A stretch of DNA of 39,597 bases from Bryobacterales bacterium (GTDB taxonomy: Bacteria; Acidobacteriota; Terriglobia; Bryobacterales; UBA6623). Below are positions 16,629-24,398 of the stretch, piece after piece; the stretch's first letter is position 1, and each line of letters starts with the position of its first letter. A program made the position numbers and the translations under genes. The stretch lies in contig JAJDZN010000105.1 of the NCBI GenBank assembly GCA_022824585.1, forward strand, positions 1 through 39,597. The letters are read 5' to 3'. The notes beneath the pieces were generated by a model that had not been told where the DNA came from, did not search any database, and saw nothing but the letters and a program-made list of their open reading frames with translations.

Positions 16629-16910
16629 GTGAAGTTGTCGAGACAGATCAAGCCGATCAGCTATCTCAGGGCCCACACGGCCGAGATCGTCCGCACGCTG
16701 GGCGAGAGGCAGGAGCCCTTGATCATCACTCAAAACGGGGAAGCCAAGGTAGTCATCCAAGATATCGATAGCTACGAAGAAACGGAAAACACGATTGCCC
16801 TACTCAAGATCCTCGCACTTGGTAACCGCCAAATCGAAGCAGGCCAGACGGAACCCGCTTCGGATGTCATCGCGAGGATCCGAGAGCGGAGCCGGGCCGG
16901 TAGCGCCTAA
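16629..16910 (+). CDS. Phd/YefM-family antitoxin
   Basis: 93 residues from GTG 16629, chosen for its strong ribosome site (aggagg, 7 nt) and because the Phd/YefM fold starts there; the upstream open codons are not conserved. The N-terminal DNA-binding fold reads IKPISYLRAHTAEIVRTLGE, then PLIITQNGEAKVVIQDIDSY. The C-terminal half (ALLKILALGNRQIEAGQ, then VIARIRERSR) is the toxin-binding tail. Its stop overlaps the toxin start (TAATG), so the two are coupled. It should act as antitoxin and autorepressor. Confidence 0.9.
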   Translation: MKLSRQIKPISYLRAHTAEIVRTLGERQEPLIITQNGEAKVVIQDIDSYEETENTIALLKILALGNRQIEAGQTEPASDVIARIRERSRAGSA

Positions 16911-17242
16911 TGGCCTTCTTGGTTCGGCTGACTGCTGATGCGGCATGCGACTTAAGGGAAATTCACGACTACATCTCTCGGCACTATGGACCGGGTAGCG
17001 CGGATCATGTGCTAGATCAGATCGAAATCGCTCTCAGCAGCCTTGTGGAGTTTCCCGAGCACGCGAGCCATGTGAAGGAACTCCTGCAGATCGGGATTCT
17101 GGCATACCGTGAGATCTGCTTTGAGCCCTACCGCATCATCTATCGGGTGACCGCAGACGTCGTTCACATACTCGTGATCTTTGATGGGCGACGTGACATG
17201 CGGACGCTGCTAGAGCGGCGCTTGCTACGAGTCCGAACCTAA
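16910..17242 (+). CDS. ParE/RelE-family toxin
   Basis: 110 residues, overlapping the antitoxin by one base. RelE/ParE fold: VRLTADAACDLREIHDYISR, a central pair of helices (GSADHVLDQIEIALSSLVEF), then the strands REICFEPYRIIYRV and VHILVIFDGRRDMRTLLERR. ParE members poison gyrase and RelE members cut mRNA on ribosomes. The FEPYRIIYRV and DGRRDMRTLL strands look more ParE-like, but the choice is not certain. The frame is intact. The direct repeat begins just after the stop. Confidence 0.9.
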   Translation: MAFLVRLTADAACDLREIHDYISRHYGPGSADHVLDQIEIALSSLVEFPEHASHVKELLQIGILAYREICFEPYRIIYRVTADVVHILVIFDGRRDMRTLLERRLLRVRT

Positions 17243-17244
17243 GC

Positions 17245-17425
17245 TGCTGCTGGGACAGAATCAAGGCGTGCGAGGCCTTCGTTGGTAGAGGCGCGGTCAG
17301 GTGCCCGTAGAGAGGCCCTGCTGGATGCCAAGTCGGGCGGGTATGAGCGCTTGAACAGGGGCCTTCGGTTCGAGACAGGGTGGAGCCTGAACCGACCTGC
17401 CCACTCAGGACTGCTGCCACAGCAT
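17245..17425 (+). repeat. Imperfect direct repeat, right copy
   Basis: Partner of 15433-15623, same orientation. It begins 3 nt after the toxin stop. The best-kept block is gacagggtggagcc with the following tgcccactcaggact. No gene was recognised here. Confidence 0.7.
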
Positions 17426-17685
17426 GTTCAGTGAATGTGGCACGTGGAATCGGCCAGATCGATGCGACTCTTCAGTTGTTCGGCGCTCGGGCGACAGCTG
17501 GCGATTACCGGGTCATTCGACATGTCCGACCGATTGCCTTCAAGCGGGCACGCAGTTACCCCTCGCCTTGGCCGATATGCCGCCGCGTTGTCCTGCTCTC
17601 AATGAGAAAACTCGCCAGCGTCGCAAGCAAGGCACCGCTTGAATGCTGTAATAGCATGCTTCGGCCTGCGAACCGGTCCTGAAGA
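17426..17685. other. Non-coding stretch before the DUF418 gene
   Basis: No supported gene or clear promoter. With the repeat it makes a 443-bp gene-free region between the toxin and the DUF418 gene. Confidence 0.4.
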
Positions 17686-19158
17686 ATGCGCGCAACAGAA
17701 ACCAAGCCTGATGGGCGCGCGGGGCTCAGACCCGTAGCCCAGACCGCGCGCATCGACTCGATCGACGTGCTGCGGGGCGTCGCGCTGCTCGGCATCCTCG
17801 TCATGAACATCCAGCTGTTTGCGATGCCCCAAGCGGCGTACTTCAACCCCACCGCCTACGGCGATCTCACGGGCGCGAATCTCTGCGTCTGGGTCGCGGG
17901 CAGGATGCTGGCAGACCAAAAGTTCATGACCGTCTTCTCGATGCTGTTCGGCGCGGGTATCGTCCTGATGTCCGGAAGGGCGGAGGCGCGCGGGGAATCC
18001 AGTCGGCTGCACTATCGGCGGATGGGATGGCTCCTAGTCATCGGGCTGCTCCATGCGCACTTGCTCTGGTCAGGTGACATTCTCTTCCTCTACGCCGTCT
18101 GCGGGATGCTCGTTTACCCGCTGCGCCGCCAGCCGCCGGGACGACTGCTTGTGCTCGGGACGGTGTTGGTCGGCGTCGCCTCGGCGCTCTCCGTCGTCAC
18201 GGGTTTGTCGCTGCCGTACTGGTCGGGGCAAGAGCGGGCCGAATTCCTGGCCGAGGTGTGGCAGCCGACGCCCGAGATGATTGACGCGGAACTGGGCGCG
18301 TATCGCGGGGAGTGGCTCGACCAGCAGCCCGTCCGCTCGGAGGCAGCTTTCGAGTTCGAGACCTTCGTTCTGATCGCGTGGGGCATGTGGCGCGCCGGTG
18401 GGTTGATGCTGATCGGGATGGCGCTCTTTGCGCAAGGCGTGTTCAGCGCACGCCGGTCGTTTCAGTTCTACGCCACGCTGATCTCGCTGGCGATCGTGAT
18501 CGGCCTTCCGGTCCAAGGCTACGGGATCTCGCTCGATTTCGAGCGCGGGTGGCCGGCTTGGTCATTCTTCTTGGGTGTGCAGTTCAACTACTGGGGGAGC
18601 CTCGTAGTCAGTCTCGGCTACATCGGCGCAGTCATGTTGGCGTGCCAAAGGCCGTCGCTTCGGCGGTTCACTGGTCCGTTCGCATCCGTCGGGCAGACCG
18701 CTCTGACCAACTACCTGCTCCAGACGGTCATCTGCACGACGATCTTCTACGGCCACGGCCTGGGGTGGTTCGGCTCGGTGGAACGTGTTGGGCAGGCCGG
18801 AGTGGTGGCAGGCGTTTGGGCGGCGCAACTCATCGCCTCGTCGCTCTGGCTCCGCCGGTACCGCTTCGGGCCGGCCGAGTGGGCGTGGCGGTCACTTACC
18901 TACGGTATTCGCCCGCCGCTGCGAAGGGTGATTACGCCTGAGCCCGCGCAGAGAACGCCGTGGCACCAGTCCTACAGGTTGCGACCGGGGGGTGTTCTTC
19001 TTGCCGGAGACCGCTTTCGCTGCGATCGGCCGGCCATGCCGATGCGTCCGACCTTGCGCGCTTTCCTGATCGCGACGGCGCTTTCTCTGCTCTGGCCGCT
19101 CGTCCCGGCGGGACGAAGCGCGGCCGGACGCAACCAAGCCGCCATTCCTGACGCCTAG
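17686..19158 (+). CDS. DUF418 (YeiB-like) membrane protein with a foreign C-terminal tail
   Basis: 490 residues. Residues 1 to about 430 are a DUF418 protein: RIDSIDVLRGVALLGILVMN at 22-41, FSMLFGAGIVLM, GLLHAHLLWSGDILFLYAVC, GQTALTNYLLQTVICTTIF, and the usual end AEWAWRSLTYGIRPPLRR. About ten membrane helices; function unknown, probably a transporter. A normal DUF418 protein ends near PPLRR. Here the frame runs on for about 60 residues, and the last ~45 (LRAFLIATALSLLWPLV ... IPDA) match the end of tctA in the same frame. The tail is therefore a fusion created when this gene met a truncated tctA copy. Whether it affects function is unknown. There is no clear ribosome site before ATG 17686. 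Confidence 0.85.
   Translation: MRATETKPDGRAGLRPVAQTARIDSIDVLRGVALLGILVMNIQLFAMPQAAYFNPTAYGDLTGANLCVWVAGRMLADQKFMTVFSMLFGAGIVLMSGRAEARGESSRLHYRRMGWLLVIGLLHAHLLWSGDILFLYAVCGMLVYPLRRQPPGRLLVLGTVLVGVASALSVVTGLSLPYWSGQERAEFLAEVWQPTPEMIDAELGAYRGEWLDQQPVRSEAAFEFETFVLIAWGMWRAGGLMLIGMALFAQGVFSARRSFQFYATLISLAIVIGLPVQGYGISLDFERGWPAWSFFLGVQFNYWGSLVVSLGYIGAVMLACQRPSLRRFTGPFASVGQTALTNYLLQTVICTTIFYGHGLGWFGSVERVGQAGVVAGVWAAQLIASSLWLRRYRFGPAEWAWRSLTYGIRPPLRRVITPEPAQRTPWHQSYRLRPGGVLLAGDRFRCDRPAMPMRPTLRAFLIATALSLLWPLVPAGRSAAGRNQAAIPDA
19022..19158 (+). pseudogene. 3' stub of a second tctA copy
   Basis: 137 nt that align without gaps to 14578-14714, 103 identical by hand count (about 75%), sharing the same stop context (gacgcctag). 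Only the last ~45 codons remain. They are now read as the tail of the DUF418 gene. The ~99-nt spacer to the next PQQ-like gene matches the spacer after the intact tctA. Confidence 0.8.
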
Positions 19159-19257
19159 TCAATTTGGCCGTGCATTTGAGGGACTGGGAGGCGTCGAGGC
19201 CATGGGCCCGCCTTCCGAACGGCACGCGCAAGGAATAAGGCTTCAAGGAAAAGGACG

Positions 19258-20568
19258 ATGAAGATGCCAAGACTCTATGCCGCTTCGCGGCTCGCACGCT
19301 ACGGATTGATCGCGATCCTTGGAATTGCTTGGAGCGCGGCCGCGGCCGGGCCAGAGGCCAAGGATTCCTGGCGGCAGTGGCGCGGGCCCAACAACAACGG
19401 CGTGGCAGAGAGCGACGCCCCGCTCAACTTCTCCGGAACCGAAAACGTGAAGTGGCGCATCAGCGTGCCGGGCAAGGGGCATTCCACGCCCGTGATCTCC
19501 GGCCAAGCGCTTTATCTCACCACCGCCGCGATTTCGGAAAAGGATGACGGCGCAGGTGATTTCCCTCTGTACGACTTCTTGGTACTGGCCTTCGACAAGG
19601 ACACCGGCAAGCAGCTCTGGCGCCAGACCGCGATTTCCAAGAAGCCCCACGAGGGCTATCACCGGCGCTACGGCAGCTACGCGTCGAATTCTCCGGTGAC
19701 CGACGGGGAAATCCTCATAGCGAACTTCGGATCCCGCGGTGTGTACGCCTACGACATGGATGGCAAGCTGCTGTGGTCCAAGGACTTCGGGCCGATGCAC
19801 ATGCGCAACGCTTTCGGCGAGGGTATCGCTCCGGTGCTCCACGAAGACAAGCTCATCCTGCAGAAGGACCACGAGGGCGATTCCTACGTCGTGGCCTTGG
19901 ACAAGTCCACCGGCAAAGAGCTCTGGCGCACGCCCCGCAACGAGCGCAGCAGCTGGGCGCAGCCGATCGTGGTGGAGCACGGCGGGCGCAAGCAGCTGGT
20001 GACAAGCTCCGAGCGCATACGCACCTATGACCTCGACACGGGCGAGCTGATCTGGGAAGCGGGCGGGCTGGGACCCAACGCGATTCCGGCAGTGATCAAC
20101 GTGGACGACGAAATGGTGATCGCCATGACCGGCTACCGCGATCCCAACCTGCTCGCCGTTCAGCTTGGCGGCAAGGGCGACATCACCGACGACGGCGACT
20201 TCGTGAAGTGGACCAACCAAGTCGGAAACGCCTATTCGGCGTCGCCGGTGCTGCACGAGGGAATCCTGTACTTCGTCACGGATCGGGGAATGGTCAACGC
20301 ATTCGAGGCCAAGACCGGCGAGAAGTACTACCACCAGCAACGCTTGCCGGAAACGTACTCGTTCAAGGCCTCTCCCGTGGCGGCCGCCGGCAAGCTCTAC
20401 CTCGCTACCGAGCAGGGCGATGTGGTCGTGCTCAAGCTGGGGAAAGAGTACGAGGTGCTGGCTGTCAACAAGATGGGGGACGAGTTCTTCATCTCCTCGC
20501 CGGTGATCGTCGACGGCAGGCTGTACCTGCGCAGCGAGGACGAGCTGTTCTGCATCAGCTCGAGCTAG
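19258..20568 (+). CDS. PQQ-like beta-propeller (WD40-like) secreted protein
   Basis: 436 residues from ATG 19258 (purine-rich ggaaaaggac before it). The signal peptide runs to about residue 30 (LIAILGIAWSAAAAG). The mature part starts DSWRQWRGPNNNGVAESDAP, the common opening of PQQ-binding-like propellers in Acidobacteria and Planctomycetes. It is followed by repeated blades ending in DKDTGKQLWR, DKSTGKELWR, DLDTGELIWEAG and EAKTGEKYYHQQ. No catalytic dehydrogenase residues are evident, so it is probably a binding or scaffold protein rather than an alcohol dehydrogenase. Periplasmic. It is the intact member of a family with a pseudogene at 14813 and a fragment at 31023. Confidence 0.88.
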   Translation: MKMPRLYAASRLARYGLIAILGIAWSAAAAGPEAKDSWRQWRGPNNNGVAESDAPLNFSGTENVKWRISVPGKGHSTPVISGQALYLTTAAISEKDDGAGDFPLYDFLVLAFDKDTGKQLWRQTAISKKPHEGYHRRYGSYASNSPVTDGEILIANFGSRGVYAYDMDGKLLWSKDFGPMHMRNAFGEGIAPVLHEDKLILQKDHEGDSYVVALDKSTGKELWRTPRNERSSWAQPIVVEHGGRKQLVTSSERIRTYDLDTGELIWEAGGLGPNAIPAVINVDDEMVIAMTGYRDPNLLAVQLGGKGDITDDGDFVKWTNQVGNAYSASPVLHEGILYFVTDRGMVNAFEAKTGEKYYHQQRLPETYSFKASPVAAAGKLYLATEQGDVVVLKLGKEYEVLAVNKMGDEFFISSPVIVDGRLYLRSEDELFCISSS

Positions 20569-20620
20569 CCGGCAGCGGTTCCGTCCCTTGCAGTCCCCTG
20601 CATGGGTGACGAACAGCGTT

Positions 20621-20652
20621 GGCGGCGCGGCGACCGCAGTCTCCGCGCCGCC
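20621..20652. terminator. Strong hairpin between the convergent PQQ-like and narK genes
   Basis: GGCGGCGCGG, 12-nt loop, CCGCGCCGCC: ten perfect pairs midway between two convergent stops (20568 and 20710). There is no T-run on either strand, so it is a likely but not canonical bidirectional terminator. Confidence 0.5.
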
Positions 20653-20709
20653 TGTCTGCTCAGCGACTTCGACGGCATAGCCGCGCCTAGGTCGCACCAG
20701 GTTGCGGGC

Positions 20710-22053
20710 CTATGCGGGTTCGGCCACCGGCTCCGGCCGCGCGCCTGCCAAGCGGGACGCGGTCTCTCGAGCAACCGCCGTTTCGTCCGCCTCGGAGAAC
20801 CGCACCGCGAAGGCGAGGAACGAGACCAGAGTCACGACCGCGCCTAGCGTCAGCAGCGCCTGCGGCCAGCTGAGGCTTTCGGCCTTGAAAAGGAAGCCCG
20901 CGGCCACGGCACCGGCGTTCCCGCCCGCGCCGACGATGCCGGCGACGGCTCCGAGCGCCCGCTTGTTGATGAACGGCACCACCGAATACGTAGCGCCTTC
21001 GGACATCTGCACGCACAGGCTGAAGAGGATCAGCGTGGCGATCGCCAGCGGCAGAACGGACTGCTGCGAGAACAGCATCAGCGCGAGACCTTCTAGGAAG
21101 AGGATGCCCGCAAGGAACCAGACGCGGCCGCGCAGGCCCCAGCGCAGGCCCCAGCGGTCTCCGACGATCCCGCCCAGAGTCCGGGCGAATATGTTCATCA
21201 GGCCGAATAGACCGGCCACCAGTCCGGCAGTCGCGAGGCCAAGCCCGAAGTAATCGTGGAAGTACAGCGCGGCGATGTTGTTGATCGTGAGCTCGACCCC
21301 GAAGCAGGCCCCGTAGATCAGGAAGAGCGCCCAGACCCGCGCGTCAGAGCACGCTTTCAGGAACGCGCCCTCGACGGTCTTGGCGCTTGCAAGGGCTCCC
21401 GACTGCCGCAGGTCCTTGTAGCTGCCGTCCGGGGAGTCCTGGGTCAGCTTCCAGTAGAGCGCGGAGGTTCCCAGCAGGGCGAGGCCCGGAACGACCATCG
21501 CGACCCGCCACCCCATGGCCTGGTCAGCGGCGAAGGTCATCACCGCCGCGAAGAGCAGGGGCATGGCCATCTGCGTGACGCCGCCGCCAAGGTTGCCCCA
21601 GCCTGCGGTCGTCGCGTTGGCCGTGCCGACGATGTTCGGCGCGAACATCACGGAGGTGTGGTACTGGGTGATGACAAAGGACGCACCGATCGCGCCGATG
21701 GCGAGGCGAAAAAGCAAGAACGTCTCGTAGCTGTCCGCCAAGCCGATCGTCATCACCGGGATCGAACCCAGTGCCAGCAGCCACGTATAGGCTTTTCGCG
21801 GGCCGATCTTGTCGCACAGCCATCCGATCGCCAGCCGGGCGATCACGGTGATCGCAACCGAGGCGATGATCGTGTTGCCGACCTGCTCCTTGGTCAGTCC
21901 GAGATCGTCCCGGACCACGGCCATGAGCGGCGCAATCCCAAACCACCCGAAGAAGCACAGAAAGAACGCGAACCAAGTCATGTGGAACGTTCGCATCGGG
22001 ATCGTCCTGAAACTGAACAGCTGGATCGCGGTCGCTTTGCCTTTGAAGTCCAT
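20710..22053 (-). CDS. narK: Nitrate/nitrite transporter NarK (MFS, NNP family)
   Basis: Imports nitrate and/or exchanges nitrite across the inner membrane. 447 residues from ATG 22053 behind a perfect ribosome site (aaggagg, 8 nt), with twelve expected membrane helices. Both nitrate-signature stretches are present: TTAGWGNLGGGVTQ near residue 150 and AGIVGAGGNAGAVAAGFLF near 390. The conserved FRLAIGAIGASFVITQYHTS carries the substrate Arg. The C-terminus is a charged tail. It is the last gene of the minus-strand nitrate unit, 131 nt after the nitrate reductase. That gap holds three hairpins directly before its ribosome site. Confidence 0.93.
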   Translation of the reverse strand: MDFKGKATAIQLFSFRTIPMRTFHMTWFAFFLCFFGWFGIAPLMAVVRDDLGLTKEQVGNTIIASVAITVIARLAIGWLCDKIGPRKAYTWLLALGSIPVMTIGLADSYETFLLFRLAIGAIGASFVITQYHTSVMFAPNIVGTANATTAGWGNLGGGVTQMAMPLLFAAVMTFAADQAMGWRVAMVVPGLALLGTSALYWKLTQDSPDGSYKDLRQSGALASAKTVEGAFLKACSDARVWALFLIYGACFGVELTINNIAALYFHDYFGLGLATAGLVAGLFGLMNIFARTLGGIVGDRWGLRWGLRGRVWFLAGILFLEGLALMLFSQQSVLPLAIATLILFSLCVQMSEGATYSVVPFINKRALGAVAGIVGAGGNAGAVAAGFLFKAESLSWPQALLTLGAVVTLVSFLAFAVRFSEADETAVARETASRLAGARPEPVAEPA

Positions 22054-22067
22054 TTGTCGTCCTCCTT

Positions 22068-22159
22068 GCCGGATGCACCGATCCGGCTTCGACCGCGGCA
22101 GGAGCCGCGCTCGACATGTTTCCCTTCGACTGCTGGATTGCCGGACAGCCTGGTCCGGC
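22068..22159 (-). promoter_or_regulatory. Three hairpins in the narK leader, candidate ANTAR target
   Basis: Read on the minus strand, 5' to 3'. Hairpin A 22159-22140 is GCCGGAC, loop CAGGCT, GTCCGGC. Hairpin B 22109-22094 is CGCGGC, loop TCCT, GCCGCG. Hairpin C 22087-22068 is GCCGGAT, loop CGGTGC, ATCCGGC, followed directly by the narK ribosome site. A and C share a near-identical 7-bp stem and six-nucleotide loops. ANTAR proteins bind paired hairpins with six-nucleotide loops, and an ANTAR gene lies in this locus. The loop bases lack the published A1/G4 pair (A has G4 only), so the match is to shape, not consensus. Confidence 0.45.
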
Positions 22160-22184
22160 TCGTTTCCCTGGGCGGGCGGTCTGC

Positions 22185-24398
22185 TTAGCGCACCACGCTC
22201 CTCGGGCCGCTGCGTTCAACACGGACCGCCGCTTGCTTGTAATTCGGTTCCCTCGAGATCGGGTCGAACGCGCCCTGCGTGAGCTGGTTCGAGTTCTTCT
22301 CCTCGTAGTGGAACGGCATGAACACCTGGCCTGGCGCCACGATCTCGGTGATGCGCAGTTCCAAGTGCTCGATCCTGCTGCGGGGCGACTCGACAGTGAC
22401 GAGGTCGTGCGGCCTCAGGCCAAGCCGCTGTGCGTCGCCCGGATTCATTTCCAGCCACGCTGACGGAGACATGCGTTCCAGAATCTTGACTTCCTTGGTC
22501 TTGGTTCGCGTGTGCCAGTGCTCAACCGTGCGCCCGGTGTTGAATACGAACGGATACGCCCTCGTGGGCTGCTCCGGGTAGGGCTCCCATTCGACGGCGA
22601 ACAGCCGAGCCCTGCCGTCCGGGGTCTGGAAGCGGCCGTCGGCATAGAGCCGGCTTGTCGGAGGCCGCCCGTCTCCGGCGCCTCGCGCGTCGTCCGACGG
22701 GAACGGCCACTGGATCGCGTGGTGCTCGTCGAGCAGGTCGTAGCTCAAGCCGGAATAGTCGCAGAGGCGACCGTTCGAGACAGCGCGCCACTCCTGGAAA
22801 GCGTCCTCCGGCCCGTCCCAGCCGGGGAAGAGAGCGTCCCGGGCGCCGAGCTCCTCCGCGACTGCGAGGAAGATGTCGAAATCCGGGCGCGCCTCGCCGG
22901 GCGGCTCGACGGCCTTGTTGACCTTGCTCACCCGGCGCTCGGAATTCGTGTAGGTGCCCGTCTTCTCGCCCCAGATCGCCGCGGGCAGGACCATGTCGGC
23001 CATCTGGGTCGTCGGCGTCGGATGGAACCCGTCCTGCACCGCGAGAAACTCGAGGTTCTCGAATCCCTGCCGCAGCACATCGACGTTCGGGAACGAGACC
23101 AGCGGATTGGTGGCGATGATCCAGAGCGCCTTGATGTCGCCCTTCACGCAAGCCTCGACGATGTCGGGATAGGCCAGACCCCGCGCGCGCGGCAACTTGT
23201 CCGCGTCGATGCCCCACAGATGGGCCAGTTCGGATCGATCCGACTCGTCGGCGAAGTTCCGGTAGCCCGGCATCGAAGCGGTGAACCCCGTCTCGCGCGT
23301 TCCCATGGCGTTGCACTGCCCGGTGATCGAGAACGGCGACGAGCCCGGCTTGCCGACATTGCCGGTAATCAGCGCGAGGTTGTTGATGACGTTGACTGTC
23401 TCGGTTCCCTTGCTCGAGTGGTTGACGCCCATGGTCCAAGCGAGGAACGGCCGCTCCGCGCGCCCGTAGAGCAGCGCGGCGCGGTAGATTTGCTCCTCGC
23501 TCAGACCCGTCACGGACGCCACGCGTTCGGGCGTGTACTTCGCAAGGTGCGCCTCGAGTTCGTCGAAGCCGGTGGTGTGGGCCTCGATGTAGTCCTTGTC
23601 GACCAGCCCGGCCCGGATCAGGATGTGGGCCATGCCGTTGAGCAGGGCGATATCGGAGCGGGGCTTGAGCGGCAGGTACAGGTCCGCCATCCGGGCCGTC
23701 TTGCTGACGCGCGGGTCCGCGACCACGACCGTCTTGCCGGGGTTCCTCTCCAGGCGGTAGCAGAGGATCGGGTGATTGTCGGCGATGTTCGCGCCAATCA
23801 GGAAGACCGCGTCCGACTGCTCGAAGTCGTCGTACGCCCCGGGCGGTCCGTCACTGCCGAAGGATCGCTTGTAGCCCGACACCGAGCTGGCCATGCAGAG
23901 CGTCGTGTTGCCGTCGTAATTGTTCGTGCCCAAGCCCAGCTGCACCAGTTTGCCGAGCGCATAGAACTCCTCGGTCACCAGCTGCCCCGTGCTCACCACG
24001 CCCAGGGCGCGCGGTCCGTACCTCGCTTGCACCTTGCGGAACTCCCGCACGAGGGTTCCGATGGCGTCGTCCCATGCAATGCGCTCGAAGCGGCCCTTCT
24101 CGTTCTTGAGCAGCGGGTGGCGCGCTCGGCTCGCGGCGGAGACGACCTCGTGTTCCGCCAGCCCCTTCGGGCATAGCTTTCCGAGGTTGACAGGGTGGTC
24201 CTCGTTGCCCCGGACCGAGACTGCCTCGCCGCCTCTCACGCCGATCTGCATGCCGCAGCGCACCGAGCAGTATCCGCAGGTGGTGGGCACCCAGCGTTCC
24301 GGGATCTTGGCGGCCGAGGTGAAGCCGTAGTCTGGGTCGCGCCCGTAGGCGTACTCTTGCTTCCGGGTGTCGAAGCCCAGCAGTCGCTTGAGACTCAT
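22185..24398 (-). CDS. nasA: Cytoplasmic molybdopterin nitrate reductase, catalytic subunit
   Basis: Reduces nitrate to nitrite. 737 residues from ATG 24398, chosen for its gaggagg ribosome site and a 4-nt overlap (ATGA) with the upstream gene. One [4Fe-4S] site: Cys41, Cys44, Cys48, Cys76 (CGYCSVRC ... LCPKG). Mo-bis-MGD enzyme of the NapA/NasA/NarB branch with molybdenum ligand Cys168 in NTTLCMASSVSGYKRSFGSD. Further family blocks are GANIADNHPI, TGNVGKPGSSPFSITGQCNA, ERRVSKVNKAVEPPGEARPD, and a C-terminal dinucleotide-binding domain (FNTGRTVEHWHTRTKT). There is no Tat signal, so it is cytoplasmic and fits assimilation. Electrons most likely come from the fused iron-sulfur/anchor subunit encoded just upstream, not from an NADH or ferredoxin partner, none of which is adjacent. 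Confidence 0.9.
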   Translation of the reverse strand: MSLKRLLGFDTRKQEYAYGRDPDYGFTSAAKIPERWVPTTCGYCSVRCGMQIGVRGGEAVSVRGNEDHPVNLGKLCPKGLAEHEVVSAASRARHPLLKNEKGRFERIAWDDAIGTLVREFRKVQARYGPRALGVVSTGQLVTEEFYALGKLVQLGLGTNNYDGNTTLCMASSVSGYKRSFGSDGPPGAYDDFEQSDAVFLIGANIADNHPILCYRLERNPGKTVVVADPRVSKTARMADLYLPLKPRSDIALLNGMAHILIRAGLVDKDYIEAHTTGFDELEAHLAKYTPERVASVTGLSEEQIYRAALLYGRAERPFLAWTMGVNHSSKGTETVNVINNLALITGNVGKPGSSPFSITGQCNAMGTRETGFTASMPGYRNFADESDRSELAHLWGIDADKLPRARGLAYPDIVEACVKGDIKALWIIATNPLVSFPNVDVLRQGFENLEFLAVQDGFHPTPTTQMADMVLPAAIWGEKTGTYTNSERRVSKVNKAVEPPGEARPDFDIFLAVAEELGARDALFPGWDGPEDAFQEWRAVSNGRLCDYSGLSYDLLDEHHAIQWPFPSDDARGAGDGRPPTSRLYADGRFQTPDGRARLFAVEWEPYPEQPTRAYPFVFNTGRTVEHWHTRTKTKEVKILERMSPSAWLEMNPGDAQRLGLRPHDLVTVESPRSRIEHLELRITEIVAPGQVFMPFHYEEKNSNQLTQGAFDPISREPNYKQAAVRVERSGPRSVVR

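Noticed and set aside
17365-17400. ggttcgagac resembling a tRNA T-arm
   Set aside because: No acceptor or anticodon stems can be formed around it; it belongs to the direct repeat.
19243-20697. 484-codon open frame antisense to the PQQ-like gene
   Set aside because: Shadow frame of the propeller repeats; no signal or motif.
22512-24176. 554-codon open frame antisense to the nitrate reductase gene
   Set aside because: Shadow of nasA in GC-rich DNA; no family pattern or ribosome site.
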